Shown piece after piece: positions 17,566 to 26,524 of a stretch of DNA of 64,000 nt. The stretch is from NCBI RefSeq assembly GCF_016862275.1, contig NZ_BOMQ01000052.1, forward strand, positions 1 through 64,000, in the 5' to 3' direction. The notes under the pieces are model-generated. The model worked only from the letters and a program-made list of their open reading frames with translations. It was not told the DNA's origin and did not search any database. The DNA comes from Actinoplanes nipponensis (GTDB lineage Bacteria > Actinomycetota > Actinomycetes > Mycobacteriales > Micromonosporaceae). A program made the translations under genes and the position numbers. Positions within the stretch are counted from its first letter, which is position 1. The number at the start of each line of letters is the position of its first letter.

Positions 17566-17863
17566 CCGCGCTCCCTTCGCCACACCGTGATCAACCGACC
17601 GTAGTGCATCCGCCTACGGTTCGTGGACCCCGTTCATCGGTGGCCGCGCCCGCAAGCTGAGCTGTCCGGCCTCGCGGCCGCACGGGGCGCAGGCCGTCCA
17701 CGCTATCCGGCACCCGGACCTCAAGGGGCCCGCGGCTCGCCGACGGCGATTTCCGCGCGGCCGGCGCGGCCGGGCGACGGCCCGTGGACCGCCCGCTTCC
17801 CCCTCCGGCCGACGTTCGAGCTGGTCGCGCGGCACGGGACCGCTCGTTCGGCAGCCGTACCCG

Positions 17864-19270
17864 TCACCGGGCGCCCCGAGCGCCCAGCACCTGGCCCATC
17901 CGCCGCGCCGCCTCGAGCAGCCGGTCCGGCGCCACCGCCGCGTAACCGAGCACCAGGCCGGGCGGCCCGTCGAGCTGCCGGTGCCAGGAGAGCGGGTGGG
18001 CGCGGACGCCGGCCCGCTCCAGCCGGCGCGCCAGCTCGGTGTCGTCGCCGGCCCCGGGCAGGGTGATCAGCAGGTGCAGCCCGGCGGCGACGCCTTCCAC
18101 CCGGGCCTGCGGCACGTGCTCGCGCAGGCCCTGCAGCAGCGCGTCGCGCCGGCGGACCTGACGCCGGCGCACCGTGCGCAGGTGGCGTTCGTAGTCGCCG
18201 GTGGCCAGCAGCCGGGCGAAGACCAGCTGCGGCAGGGCCGGGTTGCCCAGGTCGCTGGCGTGCTTGGCGGCCACCAGCTCGGCGTGCCGGTCGCGCGGGG
18301 CGAGCAGCCAGCCCAGGCGCATCCCGGGCGCCAGGGACTTGGAGACGCTGCCGGCGTACGCGACCCGGTCGGGCGCCGACGCCTGCAGCGCGGCCACCGG
18401 GGCGCGGTCGTAGCGGTGCTCGGCGTCGTAGTCGTCCTCGATGATCAGGCCGGGCCCCGCGAGCAGGGCCCGGCGACGGGCCGGGCTCAGCACCACCCCG
18501 GTCGGGAACTGGTGGGCGGGGGTCAGCAGCACGGTCTCGAGGCCGGTGGCGGCCAGCAGGTCGACCCGCAGGCCCTCCCGGTCGACCGGGACGCTGACCG
18601 GACGCAGACCCCAGTGGGTCAGCTCGTCGCGGGTGCCGCGGGACCCCGGGTCCTCGACCGCGACCTCGGTGACCCCCCGTGCGCGTACCGTCTGCGAGAG
18701 CAGGGCCAGCGCCTGGGCGACGCCGCCGACCACGATGAGGTCGTCGGGGCCGGCGTGCACCCCGCGGGTCCGGGCCAGCCAGCCGGCCAGCTCGGTGCGC
18801 AGCCGCGGGTTGCCGCGCGGGTCGCCGTACCCCAGGTCGGCGTTGGTCGCGGCCGCGAGCACGGCCCGCTCGGCGCGCAACCAGGCCGCGCGGGGAAAGG
18901 CCGACAGATCCGGTACGCCGGGTGAGAGGTCGAGATCGACGCCGGGCGCGGGCGGCAACGGCAGCCGCATCGCGGGCTCGTCGCGGGGCCGGGCGGACGG
19001 GGCGGGTGTGGTCGCCGGCCCGGAGACCACGGTGCCCGCCCCGGTACGGCCGCTGAGCAGCCCCTCGTCGGTGAGCCGCTGGTACGCCTCGACCACCACG
19101 CCCCGGGACAGCCCGAGATCGCCGGCCAGCACCCGGGTCGCGGGCAGCCGGGCCCCGGCGCCGAGCCGGCCGTCGGCGATGGCGGCGCGCAACGCGTCGA
19201 CCAGCCAGGCGGTCACGCCGCGGGCGGGGGCGGCGCCGCGGTGCAGCTCCAGGAAGTCGATTTGGTCCAC
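17864..19270 (-). CDS. MocR-family transcriptional regulator (GntR domain fused to aminotransferase domain)
   Basis: This 468-residue protein has a GntR-type DNA-binding domain at about 15-85 (LPATRVLAGDLGLSRGVVVEAYQRL) and a fold-type I aminotransferase domain. The PLP-binding lysine is in AGSVSKSLAPGMRLG. MocR proteins use PLP or amino compounds as effectors and often control a divergent gene. Here the divergent neighbour is an EamA exporter, and TGGTCC boxes sit in the gap and over the start codon. The start is a GTG. Confidence 0.92.
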   Translation of the reverse strand: MDQIDFLELHRGAAPARGVTAWLVDALRAAIADGRLGAGARLPATRVLAGDLGLSRGVVVEAYQRLTDEGLLSGRTGAGTVVSGPATTPAPSARPRDEPAMRLPLPPAPGVDLDLSPGVPDLSAFPRAAWLRAERAVLAAATNADLGYGDPRGNPRLRTELAGWLARTRGVHAGPDDLIVVGGVAQALALLSQTVRARGVTEVAVEDPGSRGTRDELTHWGLRPVSVPVDREGLRVDLLAATGLETVLLTPAHQFPTGVVLSPARRRALLAGPGLIIEDDYDAEHRYDRAPVAALQASAPDRVAYAGSVSKSLAPGMRLGWLLAPRDRHAELVAAKHASDLGNPALPQLVFARLLATGDYERHLRTVRRRQVRRRDALLQGLREHVPQARVEGVAAGLHLLITLPGAGDDTELARRLERAGVRAHPLSWHRQLDGPPGLVLGYAAVAPDRLLEAARRMGQVLGARGAR

Positions 19271-19305
19271 TCCTCAAGCCCGCAATTGGTCCTTCTGGTG
19301 GACCA
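19263..19305. promoter_or_regulatory. putative MocR operator (TGGTCC boxes)
   Basis: Three half-sites lie between the divergent MocR and EamA genes: TGGTCC at 19263-19268 and again at 19287-19292 (24 bp apart, same orientation), and the inverted GGACCA at 19300-19305. MocR regulators typically bind such direct and inverted repeat sets. The first box overlaps the MocR start codon, which would give autorepression. Confidence 0.55.
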
Positions 19306-19319
19306 TACCCGCGACGAGC

Positions 19320-20297
19320 ATGGTCGGCATGTCCCGTCTCCTGCCCCTCGCCGCCGGGTCCGCGGCCATGACCTGCGTCGGCGGCAGCGTCGCCGTCTCG
19401 GCCGAGATCGCCGGCGCCCCGCTGTTCACCGTCCAGAGCCTGCGCTACGCCCTGGCCTGCCTGCTCCTGCTCGGCTTGGCCGCGCTGACCCGGTACCGGC
19501 CGGTGCGCCCCCGCGGCGCCGAGTGGCTCTGGCTGACCGGGATCGCGGCCACCGGGCTGGTGCTCTTCAACCTGGCGCTCGTGCAGGGCGCCCGGCACGC
19601 CGAGCCGGCGGTGCTGGGTGTCGCGGTCGCCTGCGTGCCGGTGCTGCTGGCGGCCATCGGCCCGCTGCTGGAGGGCCGCGGCCCGGCGCCGTCGGTGCTG
19701 GCGGGCGCCGTGGTCGTGACGGCCGGGGCCGGGCTGGTGCAGGGCGTCGGCCGCGCCGACGGCGCCGGGCTGGCCTGGGCGGCCGTGGCGTTCGGCTGCG
19801 AGGCGGCGTTCACCCTGCTCGCGGTGCCGGTGCTGGGCCGGCACGGTCCGGTCGGGGTGTCGGTGCACACGACCTGGCTGGCCGCGGCGATGCTGGCGGT
19901 GCTGGGCGTGCTGCACGAGGGACCGGCGGCGGCGCTGCGGCTCACCGGGCCGGACCTGCTCGCCGGGGCGTACCTGGCGGTGGCGGTGACGGCGGTGGCG
20001 TTCGTGCTCTGGTACGCCTGCGTGTCCCGGATCGGCGCCGGGCGGGCGGGGCTGCTCACCGGCATCGCGCCGATCGCCGCGGCGCTGGCCGGGGTGGCGC
20101 TGGGCGGTCCCGCGCCGCGTCCGCTGGTCTGGGTGGGCATCGCCGTGGTGGCGCTGGGCCTGGCCGTCGGCCTGCGCACCTCGCCACCCGACCCCGGCCC
20201 GACACCCGACCCCGGCCCGCCGGCCGCCCGCCCGGCCGACGCCGCGCCGCCCGGTCCCGTGCTCGCCGCCGTCGCCGGTGGCCGGGTGATCGCATGA
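19320..20297 (+). CDS. EamA/DMT-superfamily exporter
   Basis: This 325-residue membrane protein has about ten hydrophobic segments in two EamA halves and a proline-rich cytoplasmic tail of about 40 residues (PPDPGPTPDPGPPAARP). The family exports amino acids and other metabolites. It is divergent from MocR and overlaps the B3/B4 gene by 4 bp, so all three probably form one regulatory unit. ATG at 19329 is an alternative start; neither has a strong ribosome site. Confidence 0.85.
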   Translation: MVGMSRLLPLAAGSAAMTCVGGSVAVSAEIAGAPLFTVQSLRYALACLLLLGLAALTRYRPVRPRGAEWLWLTGIAATGLVLFNLALVQGARHAEPAVLGVAVACVPVLLAAIGPLLEGRGPAPSVLAGAVVVTAGAGLVQGVGRADGAGLAWAAVAFGCEAAFTLLAVPVLGRHGPVGVSVHTTWLAAAMLAVLGVLHEGPAAALRLTGPDLLAGAYLAVAVTAVAFVLWYACVSRIGAGRAGLLTGIAPIAAALAGVALGGPAPRPLVWVGIAVVALGLAVGLRTSPPDPGPTPDPGPPAARPADAAPPGPVLAAVAGGRVIA

Positions 20298-20962
20298 TGT
20301 TCCGTCACCACGACGACATCTGGCGGGACTTCCCGGGCCTGGCCGCCGGCGCCCTGCTCGTACCGCAACCGCCCGCCCCCGGCGAGGCCGCCGCGATCGT
20401 CGCCCGGCACCTGACGACCGCGCGGGAACGCCTCGCCGCCGGCCCCGAGGGACAGTTCCCGGCGATCCAGGCCTGGCGGCGGGCCTTCACCGCCATGGGC
20501 CTGCGCGCGACGCAGTACCGCTGCGCCAGCGAGTCCCTGCTGCGCCGGCTGCGGCGCGACGGCGACCTGCCCCGGGTGCACCCGCTGGTCGACGTGTGCA
20601 ACGCGGTGTCCGCCGCCTTCGCCGTACCGGTCGCGGCCCTCGACCTCGCGCGGATCGACGGCGACCTGGAGGTCCGGTACGCCACCGGCGACGAGGTCCA
20701 CCTGACCTTCGGCGGCGACCGGGAACACCCGGCGCCCGGCGAGGTGACGTTCGCCGACACCGGCGGCAACGCCCACGCCCGGCGCTGGGCCCACCGGCAG
20801 AGCGGGCTGTCCGCGGTGAGCGCGCGGACCGGGGCGGCGCTGATCGTCGCGGAGGCCCACCACGGCTCCGGCGTCGAGGCGGTCGTGGCGGCGCTGGCGG
20901 AGGCGCTGGCGCCGGCGCGGGCCTCCGTGCTGACCCGGGACGCGCCCCGGTTCACCCCATAG
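20294..20962 (+). CDS. B3/B4 domain protein (PheT-like tRNA-binding domain)
   Basis: This 222-residue protein matches the stand-alone B3/B4 domain found in the phenylalanyl-tRNA synthetase beta chain (FPAIQAWRRAF, LRATQYRCASESLLRRL, HPLVDVCNAVSAAFAVPV). In the synthetase the domain edits mischarged tRNA; the role of free versions is not settled. They often accompany MocR and EamA genes, as here. ATG overlaps the exporter's stop by 4 bp. Confidence 0.85.
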   Translation: MMFRHHDDIWRDFPGLAAGALLVPQPPAPGEAAAIVARHLTTARERLAAGPEGQFPAIQAWRRAFTAMGLRATQYRCASESLLRRLRRDGDLPRVHPLVDVCNAVSAAFAVPVAALDLARIDGDLEVRYATGDEVHLTFGGDREHPAPGEVTFADTGGNAHARRWAHRQSGLSAVSARTGAALIVAEAHHGSGVEAVVAALAEALAPARASVLTRDAPRFTP

Positions 20963-20977
20963 GGTCCACACACGACG

Positions 20978-21002
20978 AAGGGCCGCCCGGTGGGCGGCCC
21001 TT
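20978..21002. terminator. intrinsic terminator between convergent genes
   Basis: A perfect 11-bp stem (AAGGGCCGCCC paired with GGGCGGCCCTT) with a 3-nt loop is followed by a short T-containing tract. It lies between the B3/B4 gene (+) and fliQ (-) and is symmetric, so it could stop both. Confidence 0.85.
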
Positions 21003-21019
21003 TCTCGTCAGCTTCGCGC

Positions 21020-21289
21020 TCAGGCGACCAGCGTCGGGATCCTCTCGAACAGCTGCGTCGTGAACGTCACCATCTCATGCAACATCCAGTTCCCCGAGAA
21101 CAGAATCGCCGCACCCACCCCCACCGCCTTGGGCACGAACGACAACGTCGCCTCCTGGATCTGGGTCACCGACTGGAACAACGAGATCGCGAACCCGATC
21201 AGCAACGCCGTCAACAACACCGGCGCACACATCTTCGCCGCGATCGTCATGGCCTGCAGCCCCAGCTCAACAATCTGCGTGTCCGTCAT
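21020..21289 (-). CDS. fliQ: flagellar export apparatus protein FliQ (orphan)
   Basis: This 89-residue protein has two membrane segments and the FliQ core QSVTQIQEATLSFVPK; the length is the family standard. FliQ is part of the export gate of the flagellar type III secretion system. The frame extends upstream, but ATG at 21289 gives the canonical N-terminus MTDTQIVELG. No other flagellar gene is next to it in this window, which is odd because fliP, fliQ and fliR normally adjoin. It may be a duplicate or relocated copy. Motile spores in Actinoplanes would explain why such a gene is kept. Confidence 0.9.
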   Translation of the reverse strand: MTDTQIVELGLQAMTIAAKMCAPVLLTALLIGFAISLFQSVTQIQEATLSFVPKAVGVGAAILFSGNWMLHEMVTFTTQLFERIPTLVA

Positions 21290-22188
21290 GCCAACCCCAT
21301 CGGGACACCGCCCGAGCCGGGGAGCGCAGATCGGGGGCGCCCGGGTTGCCGTTCGGTTCGGGCCCGGCGAATCCTCAAGTCCGCCCTTCCGCGACCCCGC
21401 ACACACCCTCTAGAGCGTCCTAGGATGATGGGGTCGGGGCGAGGGGATCGCGGGCGGAAGAAGGTCGCCCGTCGCGGTCGGGCGCCGCCTGAGGGCGGCC
21501 GAGCGGGCCCGGGGGCGAGGCCCGCGGCGCGGAAGCAGGCCGCCCGGCACGGTCCGACGCTGCCTGAGGGCGGCCGAGCGGGCCCGGGGCGAGGGTGCGG
21601 GCGGGAAGGGTGTGGTCTGCGGCTGCTCGGGCAGGCGCCGGAGGACCGGCGGCCCGAGGTGCGAAGGTCCGGGGCCCGACGGCATGGCCGGGGTGAGGTC
21701 CGGGATGGTCGGGCGTGGCCGGGGAAGTTCGGGCAGGCCGGGACGGGCGGCGGCCCTGGGCGGCGACGGTCCACGGCCGAAAGAGCGTGACACGCGTGTA
21801 GCCCGTGCTGGTCGGGCGGGCAGGCCCGGGCTGGTCGGGCGGGCGGGCCGGGCGGACGGGCCCGGGACGGGGATCCGCGGCGGAAGGGCGTGACCGCAAC
21901 GATCGGGCGGGCTCGCGGCGAAAGGCCGTGGCCCGGATCGGCTGGCGGGCCGGGAGCCGTGCTGCTTCCCGGTCGGGGCCGCTCCCCCGCTGCGCCCACG
22001 CCGGGGTCGAAGGAGCGGCAGGCGGCCCCACAGTCGCTCGCTCCCCCGGCGATCTGGTTGCGAAACGGTGGTTTCCCGCCGTGTCACCTCTCACGGATGG
22101 ATCTTGTCAGCCGGTCCCCCGGAGGCCCGATGGGGCAGGAGGCCGGAACGCTCCGGCCGTCTCCCTTCCCCACGACCGGATATGGATC
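21290..22188. other. gene-poor GC-rich stretch with short repeats
   Basis: I find no supportable gene here. All six frames have long open stretches, but their products are Arg/Pro/Gly/Ala-rich and look like shadows of high GC. A block reading TGAGGGCGGCCGAGCGGGCC occurs twice (near 21490 and 21565), and GGGCGGG/GGTCGGGC runs recur. It separates orphan fliQ from the PQ-loop gene and may be decayed coding sequence. Confidence 0.5.
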
Positions 22189-23097
22189 ATGCACTCCACT
22201 GCTCTGCTCGGCTGGTTCGGCGCCGCCCTGTCCATCGTTCTCCCCTGGCCCCAGGTCTGGCGATCGGTCGCCCGCGGCCGCACGAAGGGGCTCTCCGCGA
22301 CGGCCTGCTGGCAGGGCGTGGCGATGCCGGTCGGCTGGATCACCTACGGCCTGCTGACCGGGGAGCTGGTGCAGGTGGTGACCAACACCGTGACGGGTGT
22401 GGCCGGGCTGGCGGTGCTGGTGACGGTGCTCGTGAAGCAGGGTGAGCTGCGTACCGGCCGCAACCTGGCGATGAGCGCGGCCGGTGCGGCCATCGTGGTG
22501 TCGGCGGCGGCGGCCAGCGCGGTCGCCGGGTGGCTGGCCGGCGTCGGCGGCGCCCGGTCGGCGGCGTTCCTCGGGGCGGTGCTGGCGTGCGCCGCCGTCC
22601 TCGGCGCGATCCCCCAGCCGCTGTCGCTGCTGCGGGACCGGCGGCAGGACCTGGCCGGGCTGTCCCCGCTGCGCTGGTGGCTGGCCGCCGCCGCGTGCGC
22701 CTGCTGGTGCTCGTACGGGCTGGCGACCGGCCAGCTCGCCGTCTGGTCGTCCGCGCTGGTGGGCCTGAGCAGTGCGCTGATCGTCTGCTGGCGGCTCGTC
22801 GCCGACCGGCGCGACCGGGCCGCGGCCGCCGGCCGTACCGTCGCCCCGGCGGTCCGGGTGGCGCACAGCCCGGCCCGGGTCGTCCGCCCGGCCGGCGCCG
22901 GTGGCCTGCTGCCCGTTCGCGGCGTCGCCTCGGCCTCGGCGCGCATCGTGCGGCCGGCGCCGACCGCGGCCCGGCCGGTGGCCGGCCCGGCGCGGGTCCG
23001 GTCCGCCCCGGCCCGCCCGGCCCGTGGGGTGGCCCGCGTGCCCCGGGCGGCCCCGCCCGCGACCGTGGTCCTGGCGCGGGTGCTCGCCCCCGCCTGA
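22189..23097 (+). CDS. PQ-loop repeat membrane protein with basic C-terminal tail
   Basis: This 302-residue protein has about seven membrane segments. Two PQ-loop motifs are visible, LPWPQVWRSVARGRTKGLS near residue 17 and IPQPLSLLRDRRQDLAGLS near residue 143, as in SemiSWEET/cystinosin-type transporters. After about residue 215 there is an unusual Ala/Pro/Arg-rich tail with repeated (R)(V/I)VRPA units (ARVVRPAGAG, ARIVRPAPTA). The substrate is unknown. ATG 22189 is chosen because it directly precedes the first membrane segment; no clear ribosome site is seen. Confidence 0.75.
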   Translation: MHSTALLGWFGAALSIVLPWPQVWRSVARGRTKGLSATACWQGVAMPVGWITYGLLTGELVQVVTNTVTGVAGLAVLVTVLVKQGELRTGRNLAMSAAGAAIVVSAAAASAVAGWLAGVGGARSAAFLGAVLACAAVLGAIPQPLSLLRDRRQDLAGLSPLRWWLAAAACACWCSYGLATGQLAVWSSALVGLSSALIVCWRLVADRRDRAAAAGRTVAPAVRVAHSPARVVRPAGAGGLLPVRGVASASARIVRPAPTAARPVAGPARVRSAPARPARGVARVPRAAPPATVVLARVLAPA

Positions 23098-23198
23098 CCG
23101 CCCCGCACGACCGCCGGGCCCGCCGCGGCCGACCGCTCATCCGTGGCCGCGGCGCGCCGATCAGGGAGCCGGAACAGTTGACGAGACGGGGGTTTTCC

Positions 23199-25430
23199 AT
23201 GCGCGGTTGGCTGCCGGCCGGCGGCGGCCTGCGCGACGAGGACTGGGCTCGTCGCCATCGGCTGCTGACGCTGCTCCTGGCCTCGAGTCTGCTCGCGCTG
23301 ACCGCGTTCGGGGCGCTGCGCCACGGGCCGGCGGCGGACTGGCTGCTGACCGTGCTGCTGGTCTTGCCGTGCATCGTGGGCGCGGTGCTGCTGCCGGCCC
23401 GCCGGCTGCCCTCGATCGCCGTCGCGGTGGGCTTCACCGTCGCCTGCGCCGGCTTCGTCGCCGTGTCGGGCGGCCTCACCGAGGCCCACTTCGGCTTCTT
23501 CATCGCGGTCGCCGCGCTCGCGCTGTACCGCGACTGGGCCCCGTTCGGGGTGTTCCTGCTGGGCACGACGCTGCACCACGCCGTGTTCGGCACGATCGTC
23601 AGCGACCTCACCTACGACCACCACAGCGCCATGGCCCACCCGTGGCTCTGGGCCCTGCTGCACGGGCTGGCGGTGCTGTTCGCCGCCGCGTTCCAGGTGG
23701 TCGCCTGGGGGCTGACCGAGGCCGAGGAACGCCGCGCCGAGGACCACCTGGCCGAGAGCCGGGCGCAGCTCAGCGTCGCCTTCGACGAGACGCCGGTGCC
23801 GATGGCGATGCTCGCCCTGGACGGGCGGCTGCTGCGCACCAACTCGGCGTACCGGTCCTGGCTGGGCCTGCCGGCGGAGCTGCCGCCGGGGTTCGCGGTG
23901 ACCGACCTGCCGCTCACCCCGGTCGACCCGGCCGACGCGGACGTCTTCGCCTCCCTGGCCGACGCCCCGGACGCCGTGACGTTCACGACCGCCTACCGGC
24001 GCCACGACGACGGCTCCGTGATGCACGTCGAGGTGCACAGCAACGGGCTGCGGGACCGCTCCGGCGCGCTCCAGCTCATCTTCGTGCACTGCCTGGACGT
24101 CACCCGGCAGCAGGAGCACGAGGCGGCCCTGCGCCGGCAGGTGCGCCAGGACGCGCTCACCGGGCTGCTGTCCCGCGCGGCCTTCGAGGTCGACCTGGTG
24201 GCGCGGCTCGGCGCCGACCCGGGCCCGGTCTCGGTGCTCTACCTCGACGTGGACCGCTTCAAGACGATCAACGACGGTTCCGGGCACGCCGTCGGCGACG
24301 AGGTGCTCCGGGCGGTGGCCGGCCGGGTCGCGGGGGCCGTCCCGGCCGGCGCGCTGGTCGCCCGGCTCGGCGGTGACGAGTTCGTGGTGGCGCTGCCCGG
24401 CCCGCCGGAGATCGCGCTGGGGGTGGGCCGGGCGATCCTGGCCGCGCTGGCCGAGCCGCTGCCCGTCGCCGGCGCCCAGCTGCCGGTAGCGGTGAGCATC
24501 GGCCTGGCCACCGGGCACGGGCCGGACCAGGCCGAGCAGACCGTGCTCTCCGCCGACACCGCCATGTACGCGGCCAAGCGCGCCGGCGGCAACCGCCTCG
24601 AGGTGTTCAGCGACGACATGCGGGTGGCGGTGCGGCAGCGCATCACCGCGGAGTCCCGGCTGCGGCAGGCCCTGGCCGGGCGGCGCGAGGCGACCCTGCC
24701 GGTCTGGTTCCAGCCCATCGTCTCGCCCGCCACCGGCCGGATCGTCGGCGCCGAGGCGCTGGTCCGGATGTGGACCACCGAGGGCGAGCTGCTGGCGCCC
24801 GGCCACTTCATCGCCGCCGCCGAGGAGACCGGCCTGGTCGTCCCGCTCGGCGAGCACGTGCTGGCCCAGGCCCTGCGGCACCTCGGCCGGTGGCGCCACG
24901 AGCTCGGGTACGTGTCGGTCAACGTCAGCCCGCGCCAGCTGGCCGAGCCGGGGTTCGTGCCGATGCTGGCCCGGGTGCTGGCGGCCGGCGCCCTGGACGA
25001 CCCGGCCCGGCTGGTCCTGGAGATCACCGAGACGGCGCTGCTGGCCGACTCCGGCGACCTGCAGGACCGGCTGCACGCGATCAAAGCCCTGGGCGTACGG
25101 ATCGCCCTCGACGACTTCGGCACCGGCTACAGCTCGCTGACCTGGCTGCAGTCCGTGCCGGCCGACATCGTCAAGCTGGACCGCTCGTTCGTGGCGGGGC
25201 TGGCGCACGACCCGCGCAAGGCGTCGATCATCTCGGCGGTGCTGTGGCTGGCCCGGTCGCTCGGCCTGTCGGTGGTCGCCGAGGGCGTGGAGGACATCGC
25301 GGACTGGGACGCGCTGCGCACCGCCGACTGCCCGGCGATCCAGGGCTACTACTTCAGCCGGCCGGTGACCCCGGGCGACTTCGAGGCGATGCTGGCCGAG
25401 CGCGGCGCGGCCGCCCTGCAGACGGTGTAG
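23199..25430 (+). CDS. membrane GGDEF-EAL protein with PAS domain
   Basis: This 743-residue protein has several N-terminal membrane segments (about 20-175) containing paired histidines (TLHHAVF, YDHHSAM), a PAS domain (about 190-303), a GGDEF domain with intact GGDEF at 391-395, and an EAL domain with intact EAL at 519-521 and DDFGTGYSS further on. It could both make and break cyclic di-GMP. No RxxD inhibition site precedes GGDEF. The start ATG follows a hydrophilic gap; the long frame upstream is a shadow. Confidence 0.9.
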   Translation: MRGWLPAGGGLRDEDWARRHRLLTLLLASSLLALTAFGALRHGPAADWLLTVLLVLPCIVGAVLLPARRLPSIAVAVGFTVACAGFVAVSGGLTEAHFGFFIAVAALALYRDWAPFGVFLLGTTLHHAVFGTIVSDLTYDHHSAMAHPWLWALLHGLAVLFAAAFQVVAWGLTEAEERRAEDHLAESRAQLSVAFDETPVPMAMLALDGRLLRTNSAYRSWLGLPAELPPGFAVTDLPLTPVDPADADVFASLADAPDAVTFTTAYRRHDDGSVMHVEVHSNGLRDRSGALQLIFVHCLDVTRQQEHEAALRRQVRQDALTGLLSRAAFEVDLVARLGADPGPVSVLYLDVDRFKTINDGSGHAVGDEVLRAVAGRVAGAVPAGALVARLGGDEFVVALPGPPEIALGVGRAILAALAEPLPVAGAQLPVAVSIGLATGHGPDQAEQTVLSADTAMYAAKRAGGNRLEVFSDDMRVAVRQRITAESRLRQALAGRREATLPVWFQPIVSPATGRIVGAEALVRMWTTEGELLAPGHFIAAAEETGLVVPLGEHVLAQALRHLGRWRHELGYVSVNVSPRQLAEPGFVPMLARVLAAGALDDPARLVLEITETALLADSGDLQDRLHAIKALGVRIALDDFGTGYSSLTWLQSVPADIVKLDRSFVAGLAHDPRKASIISAVLWLARSLGLSVVAEGVEDIADWDALRTADCPAIQGYYFSRPVTPGDFEAMLAERGAAALQTV

Positions 25431-25465
25431 GAGCCGGCCCGGCCCGGGTGAGGCATGATCGACAC

Positions 25466-26503
25466 ATGCTGCCCGTGGAGTTCGGCCTGGACACGTTCGG
25501 CGACGTCACCGTCGGCCCGGACGGCGTACCGCTGCCGTATGCGCAGGTCATCCGCAACGTCGTGGAGCAGGCGGTGCTGGCCGACGAGACCGGGGTGGAC
25601 GCGTTCGGGCTCGGCGAGCACCACCGCGACGACTTCGCGGTCTCGGCGCCGGAGATCGTGCTGGCCGCGATCGCCAGCCGCACCCGGCGGATCCGGCTCG
25701 GCACCGCCGTGACCGTGCTCAGCTCCGACGACCCGGTCCGGGTCTACGAGCGTTTCGCCACCCTCGACGCCGTGTCCCACGGGCGGGCGGAGATCACCCT
25801 GGGCCGCGGCTCGTTCACCGAGTCGTTCCCGCTGTTCGGCTACGACCTGGACGACTACGACCGGCTCTTCGCGGAGAAGGCCGACCTGATGGCGGAGCTG
25901 CTCCGGGAGGACGCGGTGACCTGGCACGGCACCGTACGGGCGCCGCTGGAGGCCCAGCAGGTATACCCCAAGACGGCGTCCGGGCGGATCACCACCTGGG
26001 TCGGCGTGGGCGGCAGCCCGGAGTCGGTGGTACGGGCCGCCCGCTACGGTTTCCCGCTGGTGCTGGCCGTCATCGGCGGCGACCCGGCCCGCTTCGCCCC
26101 GTACGTGGAGCTGTACCACCGGGCCCTGGACCAGTACGAGCGCGAGCCGCTGCCGATCGCGGTGCATGCGCCCGGCTTCGTCGCCGCCACCGACGAGGAG
26201 GCGGTCGAGACGCTGTGGCCGCACGCCCGGGCCATGCTCACCCGGATCGGCGCCGAGCGCGGCTGGCCGCCGCTGACCCGGGAGCGCTTCGAGGCCGACA
26301 TCGCCGAGGGCGCCTGGCACGTCGGCTCGCCGGAGACCGTGGCCCGCAAGATCGCCCGGACCGTGCACGTGCTGGACGTGCAGCGTTTCGACCTGAAGTA
26401 TTCGGCCGGGACGCTGCCGCACGAGGCGATGATGACCGCGATCCACCTCTACGGCACCGAGGTGATCCCCCGGGTCCGCGAGCTGTTGGAGAACCAGGAC
26501 TGA
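25466..26503 (+). CDS. LLM-class flavin-dependent oxidoreductase
   Basis: This 345-residue protein has the bacterial luciferase-like fold: FGLGEHHRDDFAVSAPE near residue 50, IRLGTAVTVLSSDDPVRVYE, and GRGSFTESFPLFGYDLDDY. It matches the subgroup often annotated as LLM class oxidoreductases of unknown substrate. It uses FMNH2 or F420. The ATG is 35 bp after the GGDEF-EAL stop, so cotranscription is possible, but the functional link is not evident. Confidence 0.88.
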   Translation: MLPVEFGLDTFGDVTVGPDGVPLPYAQVIRNVVEQAVLADETGVDAFGLGEHHRDDFAVSAPEIVLAAIASRTRRIRLGTAVTVLSSDDPVRVYERFATLDAVSHGRAEITLGRGSFTESFPLFGYDLDDYDRLFAEKADLMAELLREDAVTWHGTVRAPLEAQQVYPKTASGRITTWVGVGGSPESVVRAARYGFPLVLAVIGGDPARFAPYVELYHRALDQYEREPLPIAVHAPGFVAATDEEAVETLWPHARAMLTRIGAERGWPPLTRERFEADIAEGAWHVGSPETVARKIARTVHVLDVQRFDLKYSAGTLPHEAMMTAIHLYGTEVIPRVRELLENQD

Positions 26504-26524
26504 CCGGCCCGCGGCCCGGCCGGC

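Noticed and set aside
21286-21999. Remnant of fliP or another gene upstream of fliQ on the minus strand
   Set aside because: The frame ends exactly at the fliQ start, but the product is Pro/Arg-rich and shows none of the membrane segments of FliP.
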